Assembly: GCA_038744785.1 (NCBI GenBank)
Contig: JBCDLX010000011.1
Location: forward strand, 62,001 to 126,000
DNA from: Ovoidimarina sp038744785
GTDB lineage: Bacteria; Pseudomonadota; Alphaproteobacteria; Rhodobacterales; Rhodobacteraceae
DNA length: 64,000 nucleotides
Reading direction: 5' to 3'
Shown here one piece after another: positions 63,248 to 64,000 of this stretch (position 1 is the stretch's first letter; each line of letters starts with the position of its first letter). The notes beneath the pieces were generated by a model. The model saw nothing but the letters and a program-made list of their open reading frames with translations. It did no database searches and had not been told where the DNA came from. Made by a program: the position numbers and the translations under genes.

Positions 63248-64000
63248 TCAAGCGGCCGCTTGTGTCTGGCCTGGTTCGGGCGCGAAGAGGTGCGCGCGCG
63301 CATGATCGAAGTCGAGTGCGATCTGCTGGCCTGGTTCGAACACACGGTCCTCGGCCAGCGAACACAGAACGCGGGTGCCATCCTTCAGCGCGACATCGAC
63401 GACGGTTTCGATACCCAACCGTTCGGCCAGTGTTACGTTCCCCGACAGCACGCCGCCGCCCTCGACCGGCCGCAAATCCTGCGGGCGGATGCCAAGGGTG
63501 GCACGGCCGGATGCGGGAACGTCCGCGCGCCAAGCGGGGGCGGCAAACTCGGCAACAAGTTCAGAGCGTATCCTAGCATGTTCGCCGTCCTTCGCCACGA
63601 CATCAACGTCTAGGAAGTTCATGGACGGTGCGCCGATAAACCCGGCTACAAACAGATTCTCTGGACGGTGATAGAGTTCCATCGGTGCGCCGACCTGCTG
63701 CACGTAGCCGTCTTTCAACACGACGATCTTGTCGGCAAGCGTCATCGCTTCGACCTGGTCATGCGTGACATAAACCATTGTCGCGCCCAGAGACTTATGG
63801 AGTTTCCCAATCTCGATCCGCATATCGAGCCGCAACGTAGCATCCAGATTGGAAAGCGGCTCGTCAAATAGAAACACCTCGGGCTGGCGGACGATCGCGC
63901 GCCCAATGGCGACCCTTTGGCGTTGCCCGCCCGAAAGCTGGCTTGGGCGGCGCTCAAGAAGGTGTTCCATCTGAAGGATCCGTGCGGCCTCGGCGACTTT
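63248..64000 (-). CDS. ABC transporter ATP-binding protein, UgpC/MalK type (cut by window edge)
   Basis: C-terminal 250 residues of a carbohydrate-type (CUT1) ABC ATPase; the frame runs on past the right edge. Visible parts are signature LSGGQRQRVAIGRAI, Walker B VFLFDEPLSNLDA, switch VTHDQVEAMTLADK, and the C-terminal TOBE domain starting at FIGAPSMNFLDVDV with LGIRPQDLRP. Walker A lies outside the window. It would drive a sugar or polyol importer whose other genes should follow to the right. Confidence 0.93.
   Translation of the reverse strand, partial: KVAEAARILQMEHLLERRPSQLSGGQRQRVAIGRAIVRQPEVFLFDEPLSNLDATLRLDMRIEIGKLHKSLGATMVYVTHDQVEAMTLADKIVVLKDGYVQQVGAPMELYHRPENLFVAGFIGAPSMNFLDVDVVAKDGEHARIRSELVAEFAAPAWRADVPASGRATLGIRPQDLRPVEGGGVLSGNVTLAERLGIETVVDVALKDGTRVLCSLAEDRVFEPGQQIALDFDHARAHLFAPEPGQTQAAA

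Overview
The window reads as a chromosomal segment of a marine alphaproteobacterium of the family Rhodobacteraceae (Roseobacter group). The support is the high GC content, the rbfA/truB/rpsO/pnp and purH/lspA neighbourhoods, an RpoE-ChrR locus laid out as in Rhodobacter sphaeroides, a VPLPA-type C-terminal sorting signal, and the many ABC transporters. All identifications come from reading the sequence and recalling family features; no search was run.

Layout. (1) 1-5.8 kb: a catabolic cluster with the end of an aldehyde dehydrogenase, a bacterial luciferase-like flavin monooxygenase, a three-gene NitT/TauT-type ABC importer and two different flavin reductases. It is probably an uptake and oxidation system for an N- or S-containing organic compound. 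(2) 6.5-26.3 kb: housekeeping core. On the minus strand lie rbfA, a glycosidase, truB, DUF1643, DUF5665, rpsO and pnp, with a lipoprotein esterase on the other strand between rpsO and pnp. On the plus strand lie dapB, rsmB, a heparinase-like gene, purH, lspA, a DUF3035 lipoprotein, two M16 peptidases, mutL and rmuC. (3) 26.3-32.3 kb: the singlet-oxygen response locus, with rpoE-chrR divergent from a tightly packed FAD-protein/DUF1365/MFS/DUF3833/SDR operon. This ChrR has serine at both positions where the R. sphaeroides protein uses cysteine to bind zinc. A near-perfect RpoE promoter precedes rpoE. (4) 32.4-35.1 kb: DUF3775, an M19 dipeptidase and a carbamoylase-family amidohydrolase.

(5) 35.2-46 kb: an acyl-CoA synthetase plus a complete branched-chain-type (Liv) ABC importer with a small secreted protein embedded in it, a quinone-reductase-like enzyme, an internally duplicated protein of unknown function and a PaaK-like protein. 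This looks like import and CoA activation of an organic acid. (6) 46-51.7 kb: MFS transporter, patatin, and a putative aromatic-degradation group (Rieske oxygenase, M29/NicX-like protein, two CMD-family proteins). (7) 51.7-56.6 kb: a gene-poor, decayed stretch with a VPLPA-anchored protein, an IS3-type remnant, a Crp/Fnr regulator, a phloretin/DAPG-hydrolase-like enzyme and a broken LysE exporter. (8) 56.6-64 kb: a polar amino-acid ABC transporter, creatininase-family and amidase enzymes, a degraded gap, a D-2-hydroxyacid dehydrogenase and the start of a sugar-type ABC operon.

The most noteworthy observations are the altered zinc site of ChrR together with its promoter, the monooxygenase cluster with two reductases and an altered Q-loop, the recurring hairpin-GAGTATTT element, the duplicated orphan protein and the decayed LysE gene.
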